DNA of 64,000 nucleotides from positions 3,097,423 to 3,161,422 of the forward strand of contig LT629697.1 of assembly GCA_900100325.1 (NCBI GenBank), read 5' to 3'. This DNA is from Frankineae bacterium MT45. Lineage in GTDB: Bacteria; Actinomycetota; Actinomycetes; Mycobacteriales; Jatrophihabitantaceae. The position numbers and the translations under genes were made by a program. The notes under the pieces are model-generated. The model saw only the letters and a list, made by a program, of their open reading frames with translations. It was not told where the DNA came from and ran no database searches. Positions 49,152-59,353 of the stretch are shown here, piece by piece. Numbering within the stretch: position 1 is the stretch's first letter; every line of letters begins with the position of its first letter.

Positions 49152-50455
49152 CGGGCTCCTCCGGCGATCAGTTCGACGACGGCCCGGCGATTCGGTGTCA
49201 TCTGGGCGGCGGCGGCCTGCACGTCCGCGTCGGTGATTTGGGCTAACCGTCCCGGAAGCTCGGCGATCAGCTCGGCCCGTCCGAAGAGGAGTTCAAATTT
49301 CGCGAATTCCAGGGTGCGCGAGATGACTGCGTCCAACTCCCTCAGCATCGAGCTCACCAGCCGGGCCCGCACCCGATCGAGCTCGCCGCTGACCAGGCCG
49401 TCACTGCTGATGATTGCGAGCTCGTCGTCGATGGCCGAGAGGATCGTCTCCAGCGAGTCCGGGTCCGGGTAGTGGGCGGTGATGGTGAAGGCCGACGGGT
49501 CACGCTCGTCGAACGGGTCACCGAACTCGCCGAGGTAGGCACCGACGTCGATCACCAACTGATCACGCTGAACCAGGCGCCGATTGAGGCGAGAGGCGTC
49601 GCCATCGCTGAGCACCTCGGCCAGCAGCACATTCGCCAGGTGGGCATCCAGATTGCCGATCGGGTCGGGGACCCGGTAGCCGAGGGCCACCGCCGGCATC
49701 GGGGCGTGCTCGTCGCGGGCCTGGGCCCGGCGCTCAGTGGTCAGAGGTGGCTCGGCGAAACTCGGACGCTTGGGCGTACGTCGGGCCGGGATGGAGCCGA
49801 AATGCTTCTCGATGAGAGCGAACGCCTGATCGCTGTCGAAGTCGCCGCCCACGGCCAGCACCGCGTTGGAGGGTGCGTAGTACTTCTTGAAGAAGTCCTT
49901 CGCGTCGGCAACCGTGGCGCTCTCCAGGTCGACGAAGCCGCCATAGCCGTTGTGCGCATTGGGGAAGGTGTCGAAGAGAACCGGCGGCAACTCGAGCCAG
50001 GGGAAGCCGCCGTAGGGACGGTTCATGACATTGACCCGGATCTCTTCCTTCACCACGGCGAGCTGGTTGGCCAGGTTCTCCTCGGTGATGCGCGGGCTCA
50101 ACATGCGGTCCGCCTCCAGGAAGAGGCCGCGTTCGAGCGCGTTCGAGGGGAGCGCCTCGAAGTAGTTGGTGTAGTCGAAGTGGGTGCTTCCGTTGAAGAC
50201 ACCACCCGAGGACTGAACCAACCGGAAGTGCTCCAGCTTCTCGAGGTTGGCCGATCCCTGGAACATGAGGTGTTCGAAGAGGTGGGCGAAGCCGGTGCGC
50301 CCCTCGGGCTCGGAGCGGATCCCCACGTCGTAGAGCACGGCGACGCCGACGACCGGAGCCGACCGGTCCGGCGCGAGGACCACGCGCAGACCGTTCGTCA
50401 GCGTGTGGTGATCAAGGGTGAAGGACGGGGCGGGAAGCTTCATCGCACGTGGCAC
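49148..50455 (-). CDS. M16-type zinc peptidase, catalytic subunit
   Basis: 435 residues. The inverted zinc motif HxxEH is H58-L-F-E-H62 in GFAHLFEHLMFQG, and a further Glu follows in the expected helix. NGLRVVLAPDRSAPVV opens the N-terminal domain. Paired with the non-catalytic homologue encoded directly after it. Such pairs form a clamshell heterodimer that degrades peptides. GTG 50455 or ATG 50443 could be the start; neither has a strong ribosome site. Not part of the M. tuberculosis block at this place. Confidence 0.9.
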   Translation of the reverse strand: MPRAMKLPAPSFTLDHHTLTNGLRVVLAPDRSAPVVGVAVLYDVGIRSEPEGRTGFAHLFEHLMFQGSANLEKLEHFRLVQSSGGVFNGSTHFDYTNYFEALPSNALERGLFLEADRMLSPRITEENLANQLAVVKEEIRVNVMNRPYGGFPWLELPPVLFDTFPNAHNGYGGFVDLESATVADAKDFFKKYYAPSNAVLAVGGDFDSDQAFALIEKHFGSIPARRTPKRPSFAEPPLTTERRAQARDEHAPMPAVALGYRVPDPIGNLDAHLANVLLAEVLSDGDASRLNRRLVQRDQLVIDVGAYLGEFGDPFDERDPSAFTITAHYPDPDSLETILSAIDDELAIISSDGLVSGELDRVRARLVSSMLRELDAVISRTLEFAKFELLFGRAELIAELPGRLAQITDADVQAAAAQMTPNRRAVVELIAGGAR

Positions 50456-50539
50456 CGGTTCACCCTACGTGTTCGGCCGGCTGACCCGGCTGGCGACGGC
50501 CGGAGCCGCTTCATCGAGTATCCAATGGGCACTCGATGT

Positions 50540-50603
50540 CATCGCCGTTCATCCTCATCGCCGTTCGTCCTCATCGCCGTTCGTCCTCATCGCTGCTTAG
50601 TCT
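50540..50603. repeat. Tandem 16-bp repeat, four units
   Basis: Units CATCGCCGTTCATCCT, CATCGCCGTTCGTCCT (twice) and a diverged CATCGCTGCTTAGTCT. The array lies in the 147 bp between the lipoprotein stop (50603) and the M16 peptidase start, in the likely promoter or leader of the M16 genes. Confidence 0.9.
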
Positions 50604-51295
50604 CATGGGAGCACCACGATGCTCTTCACGAGCGCCGCGGCGGCTGGCATCAGCGACGCGGCTTCGTCCGGCACGGAGACGAACCAGACCGAGGCCGACG
50701 AGGTGTTCGTGGCGATCGCGACGATCCAGGAGACCTCGGTACGTACCTTGAGCTTCTGCTCCTTCACGAAGGTCGGGTCGATCGTGAAGCGCGTCTGCAG
50801 CACATGCGCGCGGTGGCCGTCGATGGTGGTGTCCTTATCGGACAGCGTCGTCACCTTCGGCGATGGACCGTACGAGCCGAGGTTGACTTCCCGACTGCGG
50901 ATATTGGCCGTCACCGCGGCTAGCGAGTCTCCGTCGAGCGGCCCCCAGCGTCCCGACCCCTCGTCCAACCACCATGAAGTCTCGACCGGCTTGACGAAGA
51001 CCACCGGCCATAGGTCGTCCTGCCCCAGCGACATTCCGGTGGTGAGGCAGTTGTAGCGCAACTTCGCCGCGACGTGGTTGATCGTCGGGCAGGTCAACGC
51101 CGGGTCGGGGGCGGGGTCGGCACCGGTCGGTGGCGAGGCCTGCGGTGCGGTGGGTGACGCCCCGTCCGGCTGCGGCGACGGGCTCGTGCCCTGGAAGAAC
51201 CCCCGGCTGGCCGTGCCGGAGATCGTCGTCGTACAGGCGGCCAGTGCCGTCACGGCGCAGGTGATCACCGCGGCCCAGGTAAGCCAGGTGCGCAT
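50603..51295 (-). CDS. Secreted lipoprotein, hypothetical
   Basis: 230 residues from ATG 51295. Signal sequence with lipobox LAAC (VTALAAC near residues 15-21), so it should be a membrane-attached lipoprotein. A Pro/Ser/Gly-rich linker follows, then a domain with CPTINHVAAKLRYNCLTTGMS (in part) and KPVETSWWLDEGSGRWG, giving two Cys for a possible disulfide. No family recognised; resembles actinobacterial lipoproteins with a LpqN/LpqT-like beta fold. Standalone or first in an M16 unit. Confidence 0.75.
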   Translation of the reverse strand: MRTWLTWAAVITCAVTALAACTTTISGTASRGFFQGTSPSPQPDGASPTAPQASPPTGADPAPDPALTCPTINHVAAKLRYNCLTTGMSLGQDDLWPVVFVKPVETSWWLDEGSGRWGPLDGDSLAAVTANIRSREVNLGSYGPSPKVTTLSDKDTTIDGHRAHVLQTRFTIDPTFVKEQKLKVRTEVSWIVAIATNTSSASVWFVSVPDEAASLMPAAAALVKSIVVLP

Positions 51296-51324
51296 CGCCT
51301 TAGAAAATCGGCACAAAGCTCCTC

Positions 51325-52767
51325 TCATCGGGGTCCGTCACTCCCCGTCGGATGAGTTCGTGGCGTGACATCCCGCAGCGCCGCCGGCCCAACCGCCGCA
51401 AAGCGCGCCCAGAGAGTCGCCGCGATCTCGGCCCCCTTGTAGAGCATGGAGAGATTTACCTTCTCGTTCGGTGCGTGGATCTGGTCATCGGGAAGGCCGA
51501 CCCCCAGAAAGACGAGCGGAACTCCGAGCGCCTGCTGGATGGCGGCCTCGGGTCCACTCCCGCCCTCACGGGTGGGGAGCACCTCGGCCCCGTCGAAGGC
51601 CTCCGCAATCGCTGCAACCAGCGCCTCATAGGCCGGCGTTCCGAGCGGCACCAGGCAGGGCGCCACGCCGTCACCGTCCCACTCGACCCGGGCCTCAATC
51701 CCCTCCGGCGTGTGGTCGGCGACGAAGGCATCGACCGCCCTACGAATGGTCGCCGGCACCTGATTGGCCACCAGCCGGAAGGAGAGCTTGGCGAAGGCGT
51801 CGGAGGGGACGATGGTCTTCCCGCCGTCGCCCTGGTAGCCGCCGCCGATCCCGTTGACCTCGGCCGTCGGACGGGCTCCCAGTCGCTCGAGGGTGCTGTA
51901 GCCCGACTCACCGGCGAGCGAACGGGATTTGGCCACTCCGAGGAACTCCCCTTCGGCAAACGGGACCTTCGCGAAGAGGGCCCGCTCCGTCTCGTTCAGC
52001 GTCAGCACCTCGTCATAGAAACCGGGAACGAGCACTCGACCCCCGTCGTCATGCAGGGCAGCGACGAGCGCGGCGATGGCGGTGGCCGGGTTGGGCACAG
52101 CACCGCCGAAGACACCGGAGTGCAGGTCGAGGTCCGGGCCATGGAAGTGCACAGTGGCCGCCACCAGTCCCCGCATCCCGGTGACGGTGCTCGGGATATC
52201 CGCCGCGAGCATTCCAGTATCGGTGATGACCACGACGTCACACTGCAAGCGGTCACGCCGCTCCGCGAGAAGGTTCTCGAAGTTCGGCGACCCGGACTCC
52301 TCCTCCCCCTCGATGAGCAGCTTGAGATTCACCTGGGGCGACGTGCGCCCAGTCGCCGCGAGATGGGCGCGTACCGCCAGCAGGTGAAAGAGCAGCTGCC
52401 CCTTGTCATCGGACGCGCCCCGGGCCCGCAGCACGTCGCCGTCGATGGTGGGGTCGAACGGGTCGCTGCTCCAGAGATCGATCGGGTCGACCGGCTGCAC
52501 GTCGTGGTGTCCGTAGACGACGACCGTAGGTGCATCCGGGTCATCACTCGGCCACTCGGCGAAGACGGTCGGCATCCCGGCCGTGGGCCAGACTTCGACC
52601 GTCGGGAACCCGGTGCGGGTCGCCGCCGCGGCGAACCACTGCGCACTGCGCATGACGTCGCCATGATGAGCCGGCTGCGCGCTGATACCGGGGATGCGAA
52701 GCCATTCGTCCAGGTCGCGGAGCAGGTCGTCGCGGTGATCGGCGATGAATTCTCGGACGGTCGTCAT
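51325..52767 (-). CDS. M20-family dipeptidase/aminoacylase
   Basis: 480 residues from ATG 52767, with GGAGGG directly upstream. M20 metal ligands: H87 and D89 in VVYGHHDVQP, D120 in ARGASDDKGQ (bridging Asp), and Glu residues in LIEGEEESGSPN. The segment FRLVANQVP is in the lid/dimerisation domain. Cytosolic dizinc peptidase acting on dipeptides or acylated amino acids. It is inserted between the M16/lipoprotein group and AdnB in comparison with mycobacteria. Confidence 0.9.
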   Translation of the reverse strand: MTTVREFIADHRDDLLRDLDEWLRIPGISAQPAHHGDVMRSAQWFAAAATRTGFPTVEVWPTAGMPTVFAEWPSDDPDAPTVVVYGHHDVQPVDPIDLWSSDPFDPTIDGDVLRARGASDDKGQLLFHLLAVRAHLAATGRTSPQVNLKLLIEGEEESGSPNFENLLAERRDRLQCDVVVITDTGMLAADIPSTVTGMRGLVAATVHFHGPDLDLHSGVFGGAVPNPATAIAALVAALHDDGGRVLVPGFYDEVLTLNETERALFAKVPFAEGEFLGVAKSRSLAGESGYSTLERLGARPTAEVNGIGGGYQGDGGKTIVPSDAFAKLSFRLVANQVPATIRRAVDAFVADHTPEGIEARVEWDGDGVAPCLVPLGTPAYEALVAAIAEAFDGAEVLPTREGGSGPEAAIQQALGVPLVFLGVGLPDDQIHAPNEKVNLSMLYKGAEIAATLWARFAAVGPAALRDVTPRTHPTGSDGPR

Positions 52768-52874
52768 ACCCTCCACGCTAGTAGCCCGACCCGCGCGAGC
52801 GTCGCCCAGACCTTCGCTGCACCGCGGCCCTTCGTCAATTCTCAGGCGTCCCACTGCCGGCGCGCCGCGGTCCA

Positions 52875-55800
52875 TCACCCGTTGATCAGCTCGGCCAGCC
52901 CAGCGGCGTCGAGGAGGTCGACCGGCCGCACGGTCTCGTTGCTGCGGACGTAGTGGAACGCGGCGCCGACTTGGGCCAGCCCCTCGTCACCCAGCCCGAG
53001 CAGTTGCGCCCAGGCCAAGCGATAAGCCGCTAGTTGCACGGCCGCGGCGGCCGCCTCGGCACCACGCGGACGGGCACCGGTCTTCCAGTCCACCACCGTC
53101 CACTCGGTGCCAGGGCCGGCCGACTCCGGGCCGAAGACAGCATCCATCCGGCCACGCACCACCACCGCACCGACCGCCATCTCGAATCCCACTTCGACTT
53201 CAATCGGCGTCCGCGCGGCCCATGGACTCGCCTCGAAGGCAACCCTGAGGGCATCGAAGTCGGCGTCGTCGGCACCGACGTCCGAGGCTCCGGGGAGTTC
53301 GTCGATGTCGAGTAGGGACTGGGCCGACCAGCGCTGCTCGAGCCAGGTATGGAAGAGGGTCCCGCGACGGGCCAGTGGCGCCGGGCGCAGCGGCAGCGGC
53401 CGGCGCAGGACCCGGGCCAGCTCGTCCGGGCTGCGCCGCAGTGCCACCAGTTGCGACACCGAAAGCATGCTCGGCAGCACCACGTCGGTGGCGGTGGCGC
53501 TGGCCAGCCGAGCCCGCTCATCCAGCAGCAGGTCGACGTCACGGCGCCACCGTGCGGTCTCCTCCGTGTCGTCGCCGAGCAGCCCTGGAAGGACGTCGGC
53601 CGGATCCGTGCGCCTCCGATCGCTACGGCGGTCGCCGCCCTGGTTGCCGCCTTGGTCGCTGGCCTGAGTCTCCCGCAGCTGCCGCCAGTGCGCGCGCACC
53701 CGCTCGGCCCCGGCCTCCACCTCGGCCCGTCGCCGGTGCAGCGGGTCGACAGGCCACGGGTGCACTATTGGTTCGCGGGTGGTCGGGTTCTCGGCATCCG
53801 GCTCCGGTGTGAACCACTGCGCCACCGCGGCATGCTCGGCGGCCTCGGCCAGAAACGGTGAGACAACCCGCGGCTTCTTGGTGTTGTCCCAGCAGAAACC
53901 GCTGATCAGCAACGTCGAGCGGGCCCGGGTCAGCGCGACATAGGCCAGCCGACGCTCCTCCAGCCGCTGACGGGACTTCACCAGGTCGTTGTAGGTCTTC
54001 AGCCCCTTCGACACCTCGCTGCGGTCGGCGCAGCGGGTGAGGTCGAAGCTCGGCAGGTCGGCGTGATCGCCGCGCAGCGGCGCCGGCAGGAGCCCCTTCG
54101 TCTTCGTCCAGTCGATGCCAACCGTGCTGCCCGGGAAGATCCCCTCGAGCAAGCCGGGGACCGCGACCGTGTTCCACTCCAGCCCCTTTGCGCCATGCAC
54201 CGTCAGTACCTGGATGCGCTCGGACTCGACGCTCAGCTCGCCCTGCTCGAGGCCGTTCTCCTCATCCTCAGCAGCATCGAGGAACGTCAGGAAGGCCGGC
54301 AGGGAGACCTCGTCCGCCTCAGCCGAGAAGCGCGCCGCCTCGTCGAGGAGCCGGTCCAGGTGCGTTCGCCCAACGCCGGCACGGTCGGCCCGGGCCGCGA
54401 CCTCGACGTCGATGCCGATCATCGACTCGACCTCGGCGACCAGTTCGGTCAGCGGAGCGGCCAATCGGCGTCGCAGCCGGCGCAGCTCGTCCGACATCGC
54501 CCGCATCCGGGCGTACCCCTCGGGCGAGTACTCACTCGGCTCACCCAGATCGTCGATCGCCTCGACCAGACTCCCCTGCTCAACGTTCTCGGCGGCGGCC
54601 GCCAGCTCGGCGGCGAGGAGGAGACGCTGCTCGGTGGTGACCGCTCCGGGTAGTCGCTCCGCGCCCTCGCCACGTACCTGCACCAGGCTGCGGGCCCGGC
54701 GTCCGAGGACGGCCAGGTCACGTGGGCCGATCCGCCAGCGGGCGCCGGAGAGCAGGCGCACCAGGGCCGGGCCGGCGTTGTGATCAGCCAGTACTTGTAG
54801 GGTGGCGCGCACATCCGAGACCTCGGCCGTGGTCAGCAATCCACCTAGGCCGACCACCTCCACCGGCAGGCCGAGATCGAGCAATGCTTCGTGAATAATG
54901 GGGATCTGAGCTCGGCGCCGGACTAGCACCGCGGCCGTGCGAGCGCCGGGCGGCTCAGCATGCCAGCGCTCGGCGAGGGTCTCAGCCACCCAGCGGGCCT
55001 CGTCGTCGACCGTCTCGGTGACCGCAGCCAGCACTTCTCCGTCGCCAGCCCCCGGCCGGGCTCGCAGCTCGATGGCGAACGGGTCATCATCGCGGAGCGT
55101 CTGCGAGATGGCGTTGGCCGCGACCAGAATCTGGGCGTCATTTCGCCAACTGGTCGCCAATGGATACCGGCGAGCCGGAGTGCCGTCGGTGAGCGGGAAC
55201 CGGTTGGCGAAGCGCCCGATATTTCCGGCCGCGGCGCCACGCCATCCATAGATCGACTGGAATGGGTCGCCGACGGCCGTCACCGGGTGGCCGCCGGCGA
55301 AGAGCCCGCTCAGCATCGCGATCTGGGCATGACCGGTGTCCTGGTACTCATCCAGAAGCACCACCCGATAGCGTTCCCGTTCTATCTGCTGCACGTCGGC
55401 CAGTTCAGCCAGTCGGGCGGCCAGCACCATCTGGTCACCGAAGTCGGAGACCTGCCGCAGCGCCTTGGTCTGCGCGAACTCCTCCAGCAGCGGCACCAAC
55501 GCACGGCGAACCACGGTGGCGTCGATGAACTTGCGACTGTCACCCGGGAACTCGACGCGGGTGCCCTTCCCCTGGGGGAGCGTCTCGAAGTAGGAGAGGT
55601 CGCGCAGCGAATACTCCTCGAGATCGGCTGGGCTGCGCAGATGATCGGCCAGCTGATCAGCCAGGTCCAACACCTGATTCACCACGGTCGACAGCACACC
55701 GGCGGCCACCGGCACGTCTCCGGTGAAGCGGCGCACCACCCCATCGGCCAGCTGCCAGCGCATCGCCGGCGAGAGCAACTGAGCCGAGGGCTCCGAACCC

Positions 55801-56213
55801 AGGCGCATAGCGTGCTCGCCGGCCAGCCGACCGGCGTAGGCGGCATACGTCAACACCGTCGGCTCACCTGCGATCAGGGCGGCGATCGCCTCGGAGGCCT
55901 CGGGCGTCTCGCGCTCCAGAACCATGCGCCACTGGGCGAGGCGACGGCGGATGCGGCGCCCCAACTCGGCCGCCGCCTTACGGGTGAAGGTGAGTCCGAG
56001 GACCTGATCCGGGTTCACGAGTTGGTTGGCGATGAGCCAGACGACCCGGGTGGACATCGTCTCGGTCTTCCCCGATCCGGCACCGGCGATCACGACCCCG
56101 GGTTTCAGCGGCGACTCGATGACTGCGACCTGCTCATCCGACGGCACCGGCAGGCCGAGCATCGCGGCCAGCTGGGACGCCGACACCGCTGGCGCTGGGA
56201 TCCGGGGCGTCAC
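52875..56213 (-). CDS. adnB: AdnB subunit of the AdnAB helicase-nuclease
   Basis: 1112 residues. SF1 UvrD-like helicase: Walker A GAGSGKT at 44-50, DEYQDTGHAQIAML (motif II), GDPFQSIYGWRGA (III), HGAKGLEWNTVAVPG (V), ALTRARSTLL (VI). The C-terminus is a RecB-like nuclease with GRMDAVFG and VVDWKTGARPRG near residues 1010-1050. Matches Rv3201c. AdnAB resects double-strand breaks in mycobacteria and relatives in place of RecBCD. GTG start overlaps the adnA stop by 4 bp. Confidence 0.93.
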   Translation of the reverse strand: MTPRIPAPAVSASQLAAMLGLPVPSDEQVAVIESPLKPGVVIAGAGSGKTETMSTRVVWLIANQLVNPDQVLGLTFTRKAAAELGRRIRRRLAQWRMVLERETPEASEAIAALIAGEPTVLTYAAYAGRLAGEHAMRLGSEPSAQLLSPAMRWQLADGVVRRFTGDVPVAAGVLSTVVNQVLDLADQLADHLRSPADLEEYSLRDLSYFETLPQGKGTRVEFPGDSRKFIDATVVRRALVPLLEEFAQTKALRQVSDFGDQMVLAARLAELADVQQIERERYRVVLLDEYQDTGHAQIAMLSGLFAGGHPVTAVGDPFQSIYGWRGAAAGNIGRFANRFPLTDGTPARRYPLATSWRNDAQILVAANAISQTLRDDDPFAIELRARPGAGDGEVLAAVTETVDDEARWVAETLAERWHAEPPGARTAAVLVRRRAQIPIIHEALLDLGLPVEVVGLGGLLTTAEVSDVRATLQVLADHNAGPALVRLLSGARWRIGPRDLAVLGRRARSLVQVRGEGAERLPGAVTTEQRLLLAAELAAAAENVEQGSLVEAIDDLGEPSEYSPEGYARMRAMSDELRRLRRRLAAPLTELVAEVESMIGIDVEVAARADRAGVGRTHLDRLLDEAARFSAEADEVSLPAFLTFLDAAEDEENGLEQGELSVESERIQVLTVHGAKGLEWNTVAVPGLLEGIFPGSTVGIDWTKTKGLLPAPLRGDHADLPSFDLTRCADRSEVSKGLKTYNDLVKSRQRLEERRLAYVALTRARSTLLISGFCWDNTKKPRVVSPFLAEAAEHAAVAQWFTPEPDAENPTTREPIVHPWPVDPLHRRRAEVEAGAERVRAHWRQLRETQASDQGGNQGGDRRSDRRRTDPADVLPGLLGDDTEETARWRRDVDLLLDERARLASATATDVVLPSMLSVSQLVALRRSPDELARVLRRPLPLRPAPLARRGTLFHTWLEQRWSAQSLLDIDELPGASDVGADDADFDALRVAFEASPWAARTPIEVEVGFEMAVGAVVVRGRMDAVFGPESAGPGTEWTVVDWKTGARPRGAEAAAAAVQLAAYRLAWAQLLGLGDEGLAQVGAAFHYVRSNETVRPVDLLDAAGLAELING

Positions 56214-59200
56214 GAGGTCACCTGGCGACCGGAGGGGGTGAGTGGGCAGCTGGCCTTCACATCGCAGACCCGGCAGTAGTCGTTCTGGGCGGCGACGAAG
56301 GTGAAATCACGCATCTTCGCGGCAACCTCAGCGACGGTCTCAGCGATCCAGGCCGGATCCTCGTGCTCGGCCAACGGCGGCTGCGGCTGAACCCCGACGG
56401 AGGCCGCCGAGTCGCCAAGCTGGACGAGCATCGCCCCACCGGCCTCGGTCGAGTCGTCGACCCGGCTGAAACCGCCACCCTCGACGGCCAGCTGATACGT
56501 CGCGAGCTGCGGATTGGAGAGGAGGGTGTCGGTCTTGGCCTTGCTCGAACCCGTCTTGTAGTCGACGACGACGAGGCGCCCCTGCGCGTCACGCTCCAGT
56601 CGATCCACCCGGCCCCGCAGCACCGCATCGACGACCTCGATGGAGAAGCTCTCCTCGACCGCGACGAGCTGGGAGCTCTTGCTCGTGAGCCACTCGAGGA
56701 GTTTCCCCAGCATCTTTCGCGCCTTCAGTCGCTGGTGGGTGCCGACCCAGGCCGCACCGAAGTCGAGACGATGCCAGCGTTCGTCGAGCAATGCCTCGAA
56801 GTCGGCCAGCGTGGCCTCCGGTGGTGCGATCGCGGCCACCTCGTGGATGAGGGTCCCCAGCGACGCGCTGAGCTGGTCGTCCTTGCGGGCACCGAACTGC
56901 CGTAGCAGCGTCTGCACCTCGCAGCGGAGGAACGAGTCCAGGTGCGACGGGCTCAGCGGAACCGGCCGCTGCGGATCGGCCACCGGTTCCTCACTGGAGA
57001 GCGGAAGGATTCCCCACCACTGCCTCGGGTCGGCCCCGGCGACACCCGCCTCGGCCAGTCGGGCCAGCTCTTCGGCGGCGGCCTCGACCCGCAGACTGCT
57101 CTCACTCGGATCACAGACGACGGCCCGAAGCTGGGCCACGACGGCCGGGAGATGAACCCCGCGAGGCACCGCGGCGTACTCACGCTCACCGTCGACCGGG
57201 TCGATCTCGTCCAGGAAACGCGAGGGTTGCTCGTCCTCGCCGCTGACCGCGGTGACCACCAATTGAACGCGGGCCCGGGTGATCGCAACGTAGAACAGCC
57301 TGCGTTCCTCGGCCAATTGGGGTGCGGCGAGCGACACCCCGGCTCCGTCCCGGCCGGCCACCACGTCGACGAGGAGGTCCGCGCCCAGCAGCGAGCCACG
57401 CCGTCGCACGTCCGGCCAGACACCTTCCTGCACGCCGGCCACGCAGACCAGATCCCACTCGAGACCCTTACTGGCGTGCGCCGTCAAGACCTGCACCGCC
57501 TCGCTGCGCTGGGAGCGATCGGCCAGCGAATCCCCCGGGATCTGTTGGGCCGCGAGGTGCTCGTAGAACTCGGCTACCGACGCTCCGGGTAGGCGGTCGG
57601 CGAAGCGGGCCGCCGAGTCGAAGAGCGCGATGACTGAGTCAAGGTCACGGTCGGCGGCCGAACCGATCGCCCCGCCGGCCTGGCTGGAGCGGAACCAGCG
57701 CCGGGCCAGGCCCGTGGCGTCCCAGACAGCCCAGAGCACCTCCTCGGCGCTGAGCTTCTGACTCAGCGCCACCCGGCCGGCCTCCAGCACGTCCGCCACC
57801 TGCTGGGTTGCGTGGGCCGCTCGTCCGGTGAGGATGCGGCAGGTCAGCGGCTCGGCCAGCAACTGCCCGAGTTCGAGGTCAGTGGTCTCCGGACGCTGCC
57901 GCAATTCACGGCGCAGCCGGCGCAGTTGCAGCGAATCGGCACCACCGATCGGGCCGAGCAGCAGCGTCTCGGCGATCTCATTCGTCAACGATTCCGGACG
58001 CAGCACGCAGCCCAGGGCGGTGAGCAGATGCGCGACCGCCGGCTGTTCGGCCAGAGGTACGTCCTCACCGGCAACCGCTACCGGGACACCGGCCGTCACC
58101 ATCGCCCGGCGCAGAACAGCCAGTGAATTGCGGGTTGATCGAACGATCACCGCCATCCGGGACCAGGGCAGGCCGTCCTCCAGATGCGCGCGGCGCAGCG
58201 TGGCCGCTACGAAACTGGCCTCCTCACTGGCTGAGCGAAGCATCGCAACCTGCACCCGGCCAGGCGCGGTTCCGGGGGCGGCGGCCAGGGCCCGCGCCCC
58301 GACCGGGCCGGGAAGCCGCCGGGCCACCGCCCGGCTGGCTGCGAGCAGGACATTGCCGCTGCGCCGGCTGGTTCGAAGTGCCACGGTCTCCACATTCGCG
58401 GCGCTGTGCTCGAAGTCGCTCAGCGCCGTGGAGTCAGTGCCGCGGAAGGCATAGATCGACTGATCCGGGTCGCCGACGACGATCAGTTCCTGGCTGCCGG
58501 CGGCGATGAGGGAGAGCAACTCAACCTGGGCCGGATCGGTGTCCTGGTACTCGTCGACGAAGATGTGCCGGCGCTGGCGCCGTTCGGCGGCCAGCAACGC
58601 ATCATCTGCGCCCAGCGCATCGGTGGCGGCCCGGATGAGTTCCGCCGGATCCCAGGCGCCGGGCTGGGATAGCGAGGTGACCTCCTGATATTGCTGAAGA
58701 AACTCCGCCGCCGCCTGCCAATCGGCCCGCGACTTTCGCCGCCCCAGCTCAGCCAGGTCGTCGCCGTCGAGGCCCCGCTCGACGGCGCGCAGCAGCAGGT
58801 CACGCAGTTCTCCGGCGAAGGCCCGGGTGCCGGTGGCGGCCTGCAGGTACTGCGGCCACGGCGAACGCCCTCGCTCAGCGTCGCCGGCGATGAGCTCACG
58901 CAGCACGACGTCCTGTTCGGGGCCCGCGAGCAGGCGCGGGCTCGGCAATCCGTTGGCCAGCGCGCTCATCCGCAGCACACCGAAGGCGTAAGAGTGGAAG
59001 GTTCGGGCGATCGGCTCCCGGACCGTGCGCCCGAGCCGGGCGGTGATTCGGTCTCGCAGTTCAGTAGCGGCTCGCCGGCTGAAGGTCAGCATCAGCAACT
59101 CTTCGATCGGAACGCCCGCCTCAACCCGGGCCAGCGCCGCCTCGACCAGGGTGGTGGTCTTGCCGGTGCCGGGACCGGCCAGCACGAGCATCCGCCCACC

Positions 59201-59308
59201 GCGATGCTCGACGACCCGGCGCTGCTCAGGGTCGAGTTCGGGCACGATCGGTGGCCGGGATGACCGGCGGACCAGACGATACGGACGCTGTTCGTCAGGC
59301 GCGGTCAT
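56210..59308 (-). CDS. adnA: AdnA subunit of the AdnAB helicase-nuclease
   Basis: 1032 residues from ATG 59308 (ATG 59317 is almost as likely; GGAATGG lies upstream). Helicase motifs: GPGTGKT (Walker A), DEYQDTDPAQVELL, GDPDQSIYAFRGTD, TAHASKGLEWDLV, ITRARVQLV. The C-terminal RecB-like nuclease has GRVDRLERD and VVDYKTGSS, and a four-Cys iron-sulfur set: one Cys in FLRCEVQTLLRQ and three in YCRVCDVKASCPL. Matches Rv3202c. Forms the heterodimeric motor-nuclease with AdnB; both genes are translationally coupled. Confidence 0.93.
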   Translation of the reverse strand: MTAPDEQRPYRLVRRSSRPPIVPELDPEQRRVVEHRGGRMLVLAGPGTGKTTTLVEAALARVEAGVPIEELLMLTFSRRAATELRDRITARLGRTVREPIARTFHSYAFGVLRMSALANGLPSPRLLAGPEQDVVLRELIAGDAERGRSPWPQYLQAATGTRAFAGELRDLLLRAVERGLDGDDLAELGRRKSRADWQAAAEFLQQYQEVTSLSQPGAWDPAELIRAATDALGADDALLAAERRQRRHIFVDEYQDTDPAQVELLSLIAAGSQELIVVGDPDQSIYAFRGTDSTALSDFEHSAANVETVALRTSRRSGNVLLAASRAVARRLPGPVGARALAAAPGTAPGRVQVAMLRSASEEASFVAATLRRAHLEDGLPWSRMAVIVRSTRNSLAVLRRAMVTAGVPVAVAGEDVPLAEQPAVAHLLTALGCVLRPESLTNEIAETLLLGPIGGADSLQLRRLRRELRQRPETTDLELGQLLAEPLTCRILTGRAAHATQQVADVLEAGRVALSQKLSAEEVLWAVWDATGLARRWFRSSQAGGAIGSAADRDLDSVIALFDSAARFADRLPGASVAEFYEHLAAQQIPGDSLADRSQRSEAVQVLTAHASKGLEWDLVCVAGVQEGVWPDVRRRGSLLGADLLVDVVAGRDGAGVSLAAPQLAEERRLFYVAITRARVQLVVTAVSGEDEQPSRFLDEIDPVDGEREYAAVPRGVHLPAVVAQLRAVVCDPSESSLRVEAAAEELARLAEAGVAGADPRQWWGILPLSSEEPVADPQRPVPLSPSHLDSFLRCEVQTLLRQFGARKDDQLSASLGTLIHEVAAIAPPEATLADFEALLDERWHRLDFGAAWVGTHQRLKARKMLGKLLEWLTSKSSQLVAVEESFSIEVVDAVLRGRVDRLERDAQGRLVVVDYKTGSSKAKTDTLLSNPQLATYQLAVEGGGFSRVDDSTEAGGAMLVQLGDSAASVGVQPQPPLAEHEDPAWIAETVAEVAAKMRDFTFVAAQNDYCRVCDVKASCPLTPSGRQVTS

Positions 59309-59353
59309 GGCATCCATTCCAGCACGGGGTACCGACAATTTTCGTGGCTGACC

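Noticed and set aside
51352..52953. 533-codon plus-strand frame opposite the M20 peptidase gene
   Set aside because: Antisense shadow; the minus-strand gene shows all M20 metal ligands.
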